From Scybalousia_A sp964626385 (lineage in GTDB: Bacteria > Bacteroidota > Bacteroidia > Bacteroidales > P3): a stretch of DNA of 29,665 nt. The stretch covers positions 1 to 29,665 of the forward strand of contig CAZVEO010000016.1 of assembly GCA_964626385.1 (NCBI GenBank), given 5' to 3'. A model generated the notes under the pieces. The model did not search any database and was not told the DNA's origin. It saw only the letters and a list, made by a program, of their open reading frames with translations. The first letter of the stretch is position 1. Each line of letters opens with the position of its first letter. Of the stretch, positions 22,731-29,665 are shown piece after piece. A program made the position numbers and the translations under genes.

Positions 22731-24515
22731 ATGGATGTTTTTCAGCAAAATTTTGAGATAAGAGAAATACCTCTGGTTATCAAATCTTGTAAGCAAAGAG
22801 TTGAGGAGTTTTTGGCAAAAAATGATTTAAGATTGGACGAGGTTGATTATTATGCTGGTGTTTTTCTTGTTGGAGATAGTGATATTTTGCTTGGAGGGGG
22901 AGGTTTGAAGGGGAGTGTTATCAAATGTGTTGCCATAGAAGATGAGTTGCGTCAAACGGGTATGGGAGCAAAACTTATTTCTCATCTTTATTTGACAGCC
23001 ATAAATAAAGGCGAAACAGATATAAAAGTATTTACTAAACCTCAAAATAAGGAGATATTTACATCTCTTGCTTTCAAAATTTTAGCAACTTCAGATAAAG
23101 CAATACTTTTAGAAAATGGAGATGGTTTAAAAAAGTATTGCAATTATTTGACTTCCTTAAAAAAAGAGGGTAAGAATGGTTGTATTGTTATGAATGCCAA
23201 CCCCTTTACCTATGGACATAGATACCTTGTGGAAAAAGCGGCTTGTCAAGTAGATAATCTTTATATAATAGTGGTGAAAGAGGATAGGAGCGTGTTCCCC
23301 TATACAGAAAGATTACAGATGATAAAAGACGGAACAAAAGACATTAGCAATGTTATTATTTGTCAAGGCAGTGATTATCAAATATCTGAGGCTACTTTTC
23401 CGACATATTTTCTTAAAGAGTTAAATTCAGCAAGCCAAACTCAAATTTCTTTGGACTTAGATTTGTTTGTCAAGCATATAGTTCCAAGTTTAGATATAAA
23501 AAAAAGATTTGTGGGTACAGAACCAAGCGATGCTTTAACTAATCAATATAATATATTGATGTCAAAAGTTTTGCCAAATAATAATATAGAGTTTGTTGAG
23601 ATAAAAAGAAAGGAAAATGAAATCGGTATTATTTCTGCTTCAAAATTAAGGAAATACCTTGAAAATTTTGATTTTCCAAATGCAAGTAAGATTGCCTATG
23701 CTTCTTCCATTCCTTCTTTAATGAGTTTTCTTGCTACTTATAGTATAACTATGGAATTGGACACAACGCCAAAGCCGGGTTTGGTAGACAAGAAAGACAC
23801 TGGCGCACATAGGGATATGGATTACTATCTTATGAATAAAAGTATTAAAGCCTTACACCCTTACTTTTATAAACTTTCTTACTTGGCTTATAATGAGGAA
23901 AATTTATCTATAAAGAATATTCAAACAATAGGTCTTGAAGCAGAAAAAAATATGTTTGCCACAACTTGCGGAGTAAATACTTATAAAGGTGCATTGTTTT
24001 CTATGGGTTTGGTTTTGGTATCTGCTACATTAGTATATAAAGAACACGGATTTGTAGATAAAATACTTTTGCAAAACCAGATAAAGTTATTGTCTATTAA
24101 TTTTTTACAACCTCATAATACTCATGGAGAAAAAGTATTGGAAGAAAATAAGATAAAAGGCGCTTTATCCTCGGCAATGGAGGGCTATGGTTTGCTTTTT
24201 GAAAAATGGTTGCCTTTTATAGAAGATAATGGTTTTGACAATCAGTCTTTGATAAAATTATTGCTTTTGATTATGAGTGATTTGGACGATACAAATATAT
24301 ATTATAGGAAAGGAAAACAAGTTGCTCTGCAAGTCAAACAAAGAGCAAAGTCGTTGTTGGAAAATTTTTCCTTGTTGAAAGTAGAAAAGTTAAACAATGA
24401 ATTTATAAAAGAAAATATCTCGCCGGGTGGGGCAGCCGATATGTTGTCTCTAACTCTTTTTGTGTATGGTATTTTATTTAGAAAAGACAATAATAGAGAA
24501 GAAAAAATATTGTAA
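22731..24515 (+). CDS. CitC-CitG fusion: citrate lyase ligase / triphosphoribosyl-dephospho-CoA synthase
   Basis: A 594-residue two-domain protein. The N half (about 1-325) is citrate lyase ligase (CitC): a GNAT-like domain (DSDILLGGGGLKG, RQTGMGAKLI) and a nucleotidyltransferase core with NANPFTYGHRYLVEKA (155-170) and SASKLRKYL; it acetylates the thiol of the lyase prosthetic group. The C half (about 330-594) is CitG: ELDTTPKPGLVDKKDTGAHRD, GVNTYKGALF, HNTHGE and SPGGAADML; it makes the prosthetic-group precursor 2'-(5''-triphosphoribosyl)-3'-dephospho-CoA from dephospho-CoA and ATP. The domains join without a clear linker. No citD, citE, citF or citX is nearby. The ATG at 22731 is preferred over TTG at 22698. 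CitG alone can also serve malonate decarboxylase, but CitC points to citrate lyase. Confidence 0.9.
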   Translation: MDVFQQNFEIREIPLVIKSCKQRVEEFLAKNDLRLDEVDYYAGVFLVGDSDILLGGGGLKGSVIKCVAIEDELRQTGMGAKLISHLYLTAINKGETDIKVFTKPQNKEIFTSLAFKILATSDKAILLENGDGLKKYCNYLTSLKKEGKNGCIVMNANPFTYGHRYLVEKAACQVDNLYIIVVKEDRSVFPYTERLQMIKDGTKDISNVIICQGSDYQISEATFPTYFLKELNSASQTQISLDLDLFVKHIVPSLDIKKRFVGTEPSDALTNQYNILMSKVLPNNNIEFVEIKRKENEIGIISASKLRKYLENFDFPNASKIAYASSIPSLMSFLATYSITMELDTTPKPGLVDKKDTGAHRDMDYYLMNKSIKALHPYFYKLSYLAYNEENLSIKNIQTIGLEAEKNMFATTCGVNTYKGALFSMGLVLVSATLVYKEHGFVDKILLQNQIKLLSINFLQPHNTHGEKVLEENKIKGALSSAMEGYGLLFEKWLPFIEDNGFDNQSLIKLLLLIMSDLDDTNIYYRKGKQVALQVKQRAKSLLENFSLLKVEKLNNEFIKENISPGGAADMLSLTLFVYGILFRKDNNREEKIL

Positions 24516-24520
24516 TTTTG
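24513..24520 (+). promoter_or_regulatory. -7 box TAATTTTG overlapping the citCG stop codon
   Basis: An exact TAnnTTTG match whose first three bases are the TAA stop of the previous gene. It lies 36 nt before the glucosaminidase ATG. No good -33 TTTG. Confidence 0.5.
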
Positions 24521-24555
24521 CGGGTAGATAAAAGGTTAGAGAAATTATTAAGGAG

Positions 24556-25350
24556 ATGAAAAGAGTTTTTATTTTTGGGCTATTTATATTTGCTTTTTTT
24601 GTTGTTGTAGGACAGAACAAAACAGCAACAGAACAATATATTTTACGGTATAGAAACATAGCTATAGAGAATCAAAATCAATATGGTATTCCTGCAAGTA
24701 TAACTTTAGCACAAGGAATAATAGAGTCAGGTAGTGGAAGAAGTGTTTTGGCAAAAGAGAGTAATAATCATTTTGGCATAAAGTGCCATAGCAATTGGAC
24801 AGGAGCTAAAACTTATAAAGATGATGACAAAAAAAACGATTGTTTTCGTGTATATAACAACGCCGAAGAAAGTTTTACTGACCATTCTTTGTTTCTAAAA
24901 AATAATAAGAGATACGCTTCACTATTTAATTTAGAAATAAATGATTACAAATCTTGGGCTACAGGGTTAAAACACTGTGGTTATGCAACAAATCCAAATT
25001 ATGCTAATCTTTTGATAGATATTATTGAATTATATGAATTAAATTATGTAAATGAGGACAGTTTTTATCTTTTAACAGATAATACAAGTGCTGGTAATTC
25101 TAATAAAACAATTGATAATAAATCAAATAACGAAATCAAACAAACAAAAGATACATCAAAAGAAAAACCATCAAAAAGTATAGAAAAGAAAAAAACTTTG
25201 ATGGAAAAATTGTTTGGCAATACTCAATGGTGGAAACGCAAACATGAAACCGAACAAGAGCGCAAGCGTAGAGAAATGGATGAAAAAATTCAGAGAATGA
25301 TCGACGAACAAGATGTAAAAAGAAATGATTTTGAGATAAAATTTGAATAA
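24556..25350 (+). CDS. Exported GH73-type glucosaminidase
   Basis: A cell-wall hydrolase that cuts the N-acetylglucosaminyl bond of peptidoglycan. The 264 residues start with a signal peptide (KRVFIFGLFIFAFFVVVGQ) and a GH73/FlgJ-like domain (about 25-165): YGIPASITLAQGIIESGSGRS with the likely catalytic Glu57, NNHFGIKCH, then FRVYNNAEESFTDHSLFL and YATNPNYANLLIDIIELYEL. Instead of the LysM repeats common in this group, the last 100 residues are a hydrophilic Ser/Asn/Lys linker and a highly charged helix (ETEQERKRREMDEKIQRMIDEQ), which could form a coiled coil. Probable role in wall turnover or division. Confidence 0.9.
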   Translation: MKRVFIFGLFIFAFFVVVGQNKTATEQYILRYRNIAIENQNQYGIPASITLAQGIIESGSGRSVLAKESNNHFGIKCHSNWTGAKTYKDDDKKNDCFRVYNNAEESFTDHSLFLKNNKRYASLFNLEINDYKSWATGLKHCGYATNPNYANLLIDIIELYELNYVNEDSFYLLTDNTSAGNSNKTIDNKSNNEIKQTKDTSKEKPSKSIEKKKTLMEKLFGNTQWWKRKHETEQERKRREMDEKIQRMIDEQDVKRNDFEIKFE

Positions 25351-25412
25351 ACTTTTACTTTATTTAAAGAAAATAAACAACTATTTATAAATATATAAAA
25401 AGTAGTATAGCA

Positions 25413-25985
25413 ATGAAAAATATAATTCTTTTGGGAGCACCCGGAGCAGGTAAGGGTACTCAAAGCAAAATTTTGAGAGATAAGTATGATTTGGCTTATA
25501 TTTCAACTGGAGAAATACTTAGAGAAGAAATCAAAAACAAGACTCCGCTTGGCATAGAGGCAGAGAAAATTATCAATAGGGGTGAGTTGGTTTCCGATGA
25601 GATTATTGTTGGTATGATAAAAGATTTTATAATAAAACACAATGATAAAGACATATTGCTTGATGGTTTTCCTCGCACCATAAAACAGGCTGAGGCTTTG
25701 GATGAGATATTGGAAAGTTTGTTTAGAGGTAATGTTTCTGTCATAGAGTTGGATGTAAAAAAAGAGTTGCTTTTGGATAGGCTTTTGAAACGTGCAGAAA
25801 TAGAGGGAAGACAAGATGATAATGAGGAAACTATAAAAGGTAGATTTCTCGCTTACGAAGAAAAAACAAAACCTTTGACAGATTTTTATAAAAAGAAAAA
25901 GAATTCTTATTTTTCAGTGGAAGGTTCAGACCCCGATATTGAAAAAATTTCTCAAGCTATCTGTCAAATAATAGATAACTTGTAA
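25413..25985 (+). CDS. adk: Adenylate kinase
   Basis: Interconverts ATP plus AMP with two ADP. The 190-residue protein has the P-loop GAPGAGKGTQSK (8-19), YISTGEILREEI for AMP binding, LLDGFPRTIKQAEAL, and a short LID (KRAEIEGRQDDNEETIKGRF) without the four-Cys zinc site, so it is of the short type. It is 62 nt after the glucosaminidase gene and 99 nt before obg; adk-obg adjacency is, as I recall, common in Bacteroidota. Confidence 0.97.
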   Translation: MKNIILLGAPGAGKGTQSKILRDKYDLAYISTGEILREEIKNKTPLGIEAEKIINRGELVSDEIIVGMIKDFIIKHNDKDILLDGFPRTIKQAEALDEILESLFRGNVSVIELDVKKELLLDRLLKRAEIEGRQDDNEETIKGRFLAYEEKTKPLTDFYKKKKNSYFSVEGSDPDIEKISQAICQIIDNL

Positions 25986-26084
25986 TTCTTTGCGTTGCAC
26001 ATCGCTTTTATTTTGCAAAGGTAATATGTTTTAAATTTTTAGTTTTAAGTCGGATAAAAAATAAGTAAAAATAAGGTATAAAAA

Positions 26085-27074
26085 ATGGCAAGTAATTTTG
26101 TTGATTATGTAAAAATATATTGCCGTTCGGGTAAAGGTGGTGCTGGCTGTATGCATTTGTTACACGAGGCTAAAAACTTTAAAGGCGGTCCAGATGGAGG
26201 AGACGGTGGCAGAGGAGGACATATAATTCTCAAAGGCAATAAACAACTTTGGACTTTACTGCACTTGAAATACACCAAGCATGTTTTTGCTGAAGACGGA
26301 GAAAACGGAGGTCAAAAACTAATGCATGGAAGAGATGGGAAAGACCGTATAATAGAAGTGCCTTTGGGTACAATTTGCAAAGACGCAGAAACGGGAGAGG
26401 TTCTTTGTGAGGTTACACAAGATGCCCAAGAAATAATACTTTTCAGAGGAGGACGTGGTGGCAAGGGTAATGATTTTTTTAAATCCTCAACCTTTCGCAC
26501 TCCGCGTTTTGCTCAGCCGGGAGAAGAGGGTATTGAAACTTGGGTAATAATGGAATTGAAAATACTTGCAGATGTAGGGCTTGTTGGTTTTCCAAATGCA
26601 GGCAAAAGTACTTTGTTAAGTGTTGTTTCTGCGGCTAAGCCACGCATAGCCGATTATCCATTTACTACTCTTGTACCAAATCTTGGTATTGTCAAATATA
26701 GAGATGAAAAATCCTTTGTTATGGCTGATATTCCGGGTATTATAGAGGGAGCAGCTGAGGGTAAAGGACTTGGCCTTCGTTTTCTAAGGCATATAGAAAG
26801 AAATTCCATACTTCTTTTTATGGTTTCAGCTGAATCTGAAGATATTGTTAAAGAATATGAAATTTTGCTTAGTGAGTTAAAAAGATACAATCCCTTTCTT
26901 ATGGACAAGGAACGTATTCTTGCTGTTACAAAGTGCGATATTATAGATAAAGAGACCAAAAATAGAATACAAAAAACTTTGCCAAAAGATATACAAACAA
27001 TAATAATTTCTTCTGTAACAGGAGTAGGTATCAGTGATTTAAAAGATTTAATTTATCAAAAACTTGAAATGTAA
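26085..27074 (+). CDS. obgE: Obg GTPase
   Basis: A conserved GTPase that binds the large ribosomal subunit and links assembly to nucleotide state and stress. The 329 residues comprise the glycine-rich Obg fold (1-158, with GGPDGGDGGRGGHI), G1 GFPNAGKS (168-175), the switch region YPFTTLVPNLG, G3 DIPGI (215-219) and G4 TKCD. There is no C-terminal OCT domain, the minimal form. A PAP2 phosphatase gene starts 3 nt after its stop, so they are surely co-transcribed. Confidence 0.97.
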   Translation: MASNFVDYVKIYCRSGKGGAGCMHLLHEAKNFKGGPDGGDGGRGGHIILKGNKQLWTLLHLKYTKHVFAEDGENGGQKLMHGRDGKDRIIEVPLGTICKDAETGEVLCEVTQDAQEIILFRGGRGGKGNDFFKSSTFRTPRFAQPGEEGIETWVIMELKILADVGLVGFPNAGKSTLLSVVSAAKPRIADYPFTTLVPNLGIVKYRDEKSFVMADIPGIIEGAAEGKGLGLRFLRHIERNSILLFMVSAESEDIVKEYEILLSELKRYNPFLMDKERILAVTKCDIIDKETKNRIQKTLPKDIQTIIISSVTGVGISDLKDLIYQKLEM

Positions 27075-27077
27075 AGT

Positions 27078-27704
27078 ATGTTACAAAAAATACTTTCTTG
27101 GGATACTTCTTTGTTTTATTTGATAAATCACCATAGGTCAAGTTTTTTGGACTATGTTATGGCTATACTCTCTAATTCTTTGTTTATAGAAATATTTGTT
27201 GTGCTTATTGCTGTTTTTTTGATTTGGCAAAATAAGTTTAAACATTGGTATTTTTATTTGATATTTTTGGGATTAGCAATTGCTCTTTCGGATAGAATAA
27301 GTGTTGTTTGTTTCAAGGATGTTGTTTGTCGTCTGCGTCCTTCACATGCTTTGAACAATGTTTTTACACTAAAACTTCAACACGGAGATTTAATTACTTG
27401 GTACAAAGGAGGAAAGTATGGTTTTGTTTCTTCTCATGCCACAAACATTTTTTCGGTTTTAACCTTTGCTCTTTTTTCTTTATGGAAAGGAATTAAAAGA
27501 GTGGGGGAATATAGAGGTATTTATGTGTTTTTTACAATCATAGTTTCATTTTGGGCAATTGTTACAGGCTATTCTCGTGTTTATTGTGGCTATCATTACC
27601 CTTTGGATGTGTTTTGCGGTGCTTTGTTGGGGGTGTTGATAGGGTGGTTGTGTTATTTGGCATTGAATAAAGTGAAACAAAGGTGTATGTATATTAGGAA
27701 TTAA
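27078..27704 (+). CDS. PAP2-family membrane phosphatase
   Basis: A 208-residue membrane protein with the three acid-phosphatase motifs: KDVVCRLRP (K-x6-RP), YGFVSSHATN (variant of PSGH, with SSHA) and SRVYCGYHYPLDV (SR-x5-H-x3-D). Four or five hydrophobic helices surround them. Such enzymes remove phosphate from lipid pyrophosphates or phosphatidate; undecaprenyl-pyrophosphate phosphatase (PgpB/BcrC-like) or a lipid A phosphatase are the likely options. It is tightly linked to obg upstream and to a polysaccharide flippase 16 nt downstream, consistent with envelope glycolipid recycling. Confidence 0.88.
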   Translation: MLQKILSWDTSLFYLINHHRSSFLDYVMAILSNSLFIEIFVVLIAVFLIWQNKFKHWYFYLIFLGLAIALSDRISVVCFKDVVCRLRPSHALNNVFTLKLQHGDLITWYKGGKYGFVSSHATNIFSVLTFALFSLWKGIKRVGEYRGIYVFFTIIVSFWAIVTGYSRVYCGYHYPLDVFCGALLGVLIGWLCYLALNKVKQRCMYIRN

Positions 27705-27719
27705 TCTTATTTGTAAGAA

Positions 27720-29243
27720 ATGAACATTTCTATAACAAAAATGGAAAAGGCAAAAAATAATAACGATATAAAGAAATTAGCCTCTCAAACTGCTGTTTAT
27801 GGTATTCCAACCATAGTGGGTAGGTTTTTGAATTATTTTCTTGTGCCTTTATATACCTACAACATAGCAACGCAAGACTATGGAGTAGTTTCGGAGTTAT
27901 ATGCTTATGTTTCCTTTCTTATGATAATACTAACATATGGAATGGAAACGGCTTTCTTTCGTTTTTCCCAAGATTATGACAAATCAAAGGTTTACAATAC
28001 CGCTTTGTTTTCTTTGATGATAAGTACAACTCTTTTTCTTATTATAACCTTTTCTTTGCTTTCTCCGATTGCTTCGGCTATGGACTATGCTAACCACAAA
28101 ATATATATTGCATTGTTTCTTATTATTATCTCGCTTGATGCTTTGAGGGCAATACCATACGCACTACTAAGAAGAGAAAACAAAGCCAAAAGTTTTGCTT
28201 TGGTCAAAAGTGTTGATATTTTTTCAAATATAGTTTTCAATCTGTTTTTTATTGCTCTATGCCCTGTGTTGTACAACAAAGATTTTGTTTTCATAACCAA
28301 ATGGTTTAACCCTAATGATTTGGTGCTTTATATATTTATTTCCAATTGTTTAGCCTCTTTTATTGCTTTTTTACTTTTGTTGCCTCAGTTTTTGCAATTT
28401 AGATGGCAAATAGATTTTAAAGTTTTAAAGAAGATGCTCTTATATGGTTTTCCTGTAATGATAGGTGGTTTGGCTGGTATGGTAAACGAAACTTTTGACC
28501 GCATTGCCTTAAAACACCTTGTTTCTGTGCCAAACAATATTGTAGAACCGGAGCAAATAGCCTCATATAAGATGAGTCAAATAGGTATTTATGGAGCGTG
28601 CTATAAATTAAGTATAGTAATATCGTTGTTTATTCAAGCGTTTAAGTTTGCCGCCGAACCCTTTTTCTTTTCCAAAATGAAACAAACAGATGCAAAAAAA
28701 TCATATTCTGAAGTAATGACAGTTTTTGTTATGTTTTTGTGTTTTGTTTTTCTTTTGGTTATGGGGTATATAGATATTTTTCAATACTTTATAGGTGTAA
28801 ATTACAGAGTAGGCATAGCAATTGTTCCTATACTTTTGATGGCTAATATTTTCCTCGGTATTTATTACAATCTTTCCATTTGGTATAAGGTTAGCGACAA
28901 AACCAAATACGGAGCTTATATAGCAATTATTGGTGCAGTGATTACACTTTTGGGTAATTATTTTTTTGTGCCTGTTATGGGCTACAAAGGTGCGGCTTGG
29001 ACTACGCTAATTTGTTATTTTTCTATTTCCTTAATATGTTATTTAATAGGACAAAAGTACTATCCCGTTAATTATAAAGTAAAAATAATTTTGTTTTACA
29101 TTTTGTTTGCTTTAGTATTGTATTCTATTATGTTTTATGTACAACATACATTTCCAAACACTATTATACGTATAGTAATAAATACTATTCTTATAAGTGT
29201 ATATGCTGTTGTTTGTCTTAAACGGTTTTTAAAAAATAGATAA
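27720..29243 (+). CDS. Polysaccharide/lipid-linked oligosaccharide flippase (Wzx-like, MOP superfamily)
   Basis: A 507-residue protein with about 14 hydrophobic helices. The N terminus (LASQTAVYGIPTIVGRFLNYFLVPLYTYNI … DYGVVSELYAYVSFLMIILTYGMETAFFRFSQ) is typical of the Bacteroidota polysaccharide biosynthesis/flippase group in the MOP superfamily. It would move undecaprenyl-linked saccharides across the inner membrane. An alternative ATG lies at residue 8. It is the last gene of the obg-PAP2-flippase run. Substrate unknown; no glycosyltransferase cluster is visible before the window ends. Confidence 0.87.
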   Translation: MNISITKMEKAKNNNDIKKLASQTAVYGIPTIVGRFLNYFLVPLYTYNIATQDYGVVSELYAYVSFLMIILTYGMETAFFRFSQDYDKSKVYNTALFSLMISTTLFLIITFSLLSPIASAMDYANHKIYIALFLIIISLDALRAIPYALLRRENKAKSFALVKSVDIFSNIVFNLFFIALCPVLYNKDFVFITKWFNPNDLVLYIFISNCLASFIAFLLLLPQFLQFRWQIDFKVLKKMLLYGFPVMIGGLAGMVNETFDRIALKHLVSVPNNIVEPEQIASYKMSQIGIYGACYKLSIVISLFIQAFKFAAEPFFFSKMKQTDAKKSYSEVMTVFVMFLCFVFLLVMGYIDIFQYFIGVNYRVGIAIVPILLMANIFLGIYYNLSIWYKVSDKTKYGAYIAIIGAVITLLGNYFFVPVMGYKGAAWTTLICYFSISLICYLIGQKYYPVNYKVKIILFYILFALVLYSIMFYVQHTFPNTIIRIVINTILISVYAVVCLKRFLKNR

Positions 29244-29325
29244 TAAAACAGCCTGTGAATGTTGTTCTTTGTTCTTATCTTAACTGATTATTAACTTATT
29301 GAACTTATGCAAAACTACTTAACTT

Positions 29326-29665
29326 AACGCTAACTCGGTGTAAGAAAAAAAATAAAAAAAAGTAACGGTTTTGTCATTATAAAACAGGCTGTGCCTGCAG
29401 CCACAGGCTTTTTTATAAGGGCACAGGCTTAGCCTGTTTTATAGGGCAAAGCCGTTAAAAAAAAAGTAATACGCTTAGCGTCTACAAAAAAGCCTGAGGC
29501 TAAAGCTTTGCGTCTATGCTAACCTATAACAACCTATCAAAACTAACGATAAAAATGAGGAAATCGGTTTACTGATTATCAATAAGTTACAAATAAAAAG
29601 TGTGCACGCATTTGGTCAGGTCAAAAAATGTTCGTAACTTTGTAAGAGAAAAACAGCCCTACCAC
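29326..29665. mobile_element. Partial second copy of the repeat element (copy B)
   Basis: Starts at AACGCTAACTCGGTGTAA (29326-29343), the same terminal repeat as copy A, 83 nt after the flippase stop, and runs off the window end. The left arm is about 80 nt shorter than in copy A but carries the same kinds of palindromes: GTAACGG…GGCAAAGCCGTTA (29362-29457), CAGGCTGTGCCTG, ACGCTTAGCGT (near 29472), AGCCTGAGGCT (near 29491) and AACCTAT units. The 93-bp module follows. No ORF is present. The remaining bases 29244-29325 are AT-rich with no clear feature. Confidence 0.7.
29561..29653 (+). repeat. 93-bp conserved promoter module, copy B
   Basis: Three differences from 16254-16346. TTTG (29611-29614) and TAACTTTG (29635-29642) are again 20 nt apart and unchanged, so the promoter is intact and points out of the window. 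The last 12 bases of the window no longer match copy A. Confidence 0.9.

Noticed and set aside
24547..24555. AAGGAG just before the glucosaminidase ATG as a Shine-Dalgarno site
   Set aside because: It is almost touching the ATG, too close to work, and the other genes here lack such sites.
26018..26025. TACCTTTG on the minus strand between adk and obg as a promoter
   Set aside because: There is no minus-strand gene downstream; probably a chance match in AT-rich DNA.

Overview
The window looks like chromosomal DNA of an AT-rich member of the Bacteroidota, most likely Bacteroidales-like. Four signs support this. Genes are preceded by the Bacteroidota -7 promoter box TAnnTTTG, sometimes with TTTG 19-20 nt upstream. 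Shine-Dalgarno sequences are absent. A protein carries a type B type-IX-secretion C-terminal domain. A lipoprotein has acidic residues after its lipidated Cys. No genus can be assigned from the sequence alone.

Layout. 1-3554: divergent glycosyltransferase (-) and tgt-lptG (+). 3620-5591: dapA and class II aldolase, closed by a strong terminator. 5693-9505: META-domain protein coupled to priA, then a PHP phosphatase. 9509-12849 (minus): a T9SS-exported protein, tRNA-Gln(CUG) and an OmpA-family protein. 12994-15926: lysine 2,3-aminomutase, then a metallophosphoesterase lipoprotein followed by a small beta-rich exported protein. 15935-17691: an accessory patch with a non-coding repeat element and two small minus-strand genes. 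17918-29243: a mostly housekeeping run (tsaD, M50-like protease, truA, Pif1/HRDC helicase, CitC-CitG fusion, GH73 glucosaminidase, adk, obg, PAP2 phosphatase, Wzx-like flippase). 29326 to the end: a second copy of the repeat element, cut by the window edge.

The most unusual content is the repeat element and its neighbours. Copy A (15935-16881) has 20-bp imperfect terminal inverted repeats, a flanking 9-bp direct repeat (8/9), nested GC-rich palindromes and no ORF. Its core is a 93-bp module that recurs in copy B with only three mismatches and carries a textbook Bacteroidota promoter (TTTG-N20-TAACTTTG). In copy A that promoter lies between 26-bp imperfect inverted repeats, like an invertible promoter, and faces a 16-bp hairpin with a duplicated right arm. 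Next to copy A are a two-TM protein gene and a 64-residue DUF1874 protein. The latter retains all four residues recalled as the active site of the viral ring nuclease AcrIII-1.

Much of the rest is core metabolism and information processing: queuosine and t6A tRNA modification, pseudouridylation, lysine/diaminopimelate synthesis, glycolysis, replication restart, ribosome-associated GTPase and envelope biogenesis. The CitC-CitG fusion joins two citrate-lyase maturation steps in one protein, with no lyase subunits nearby.
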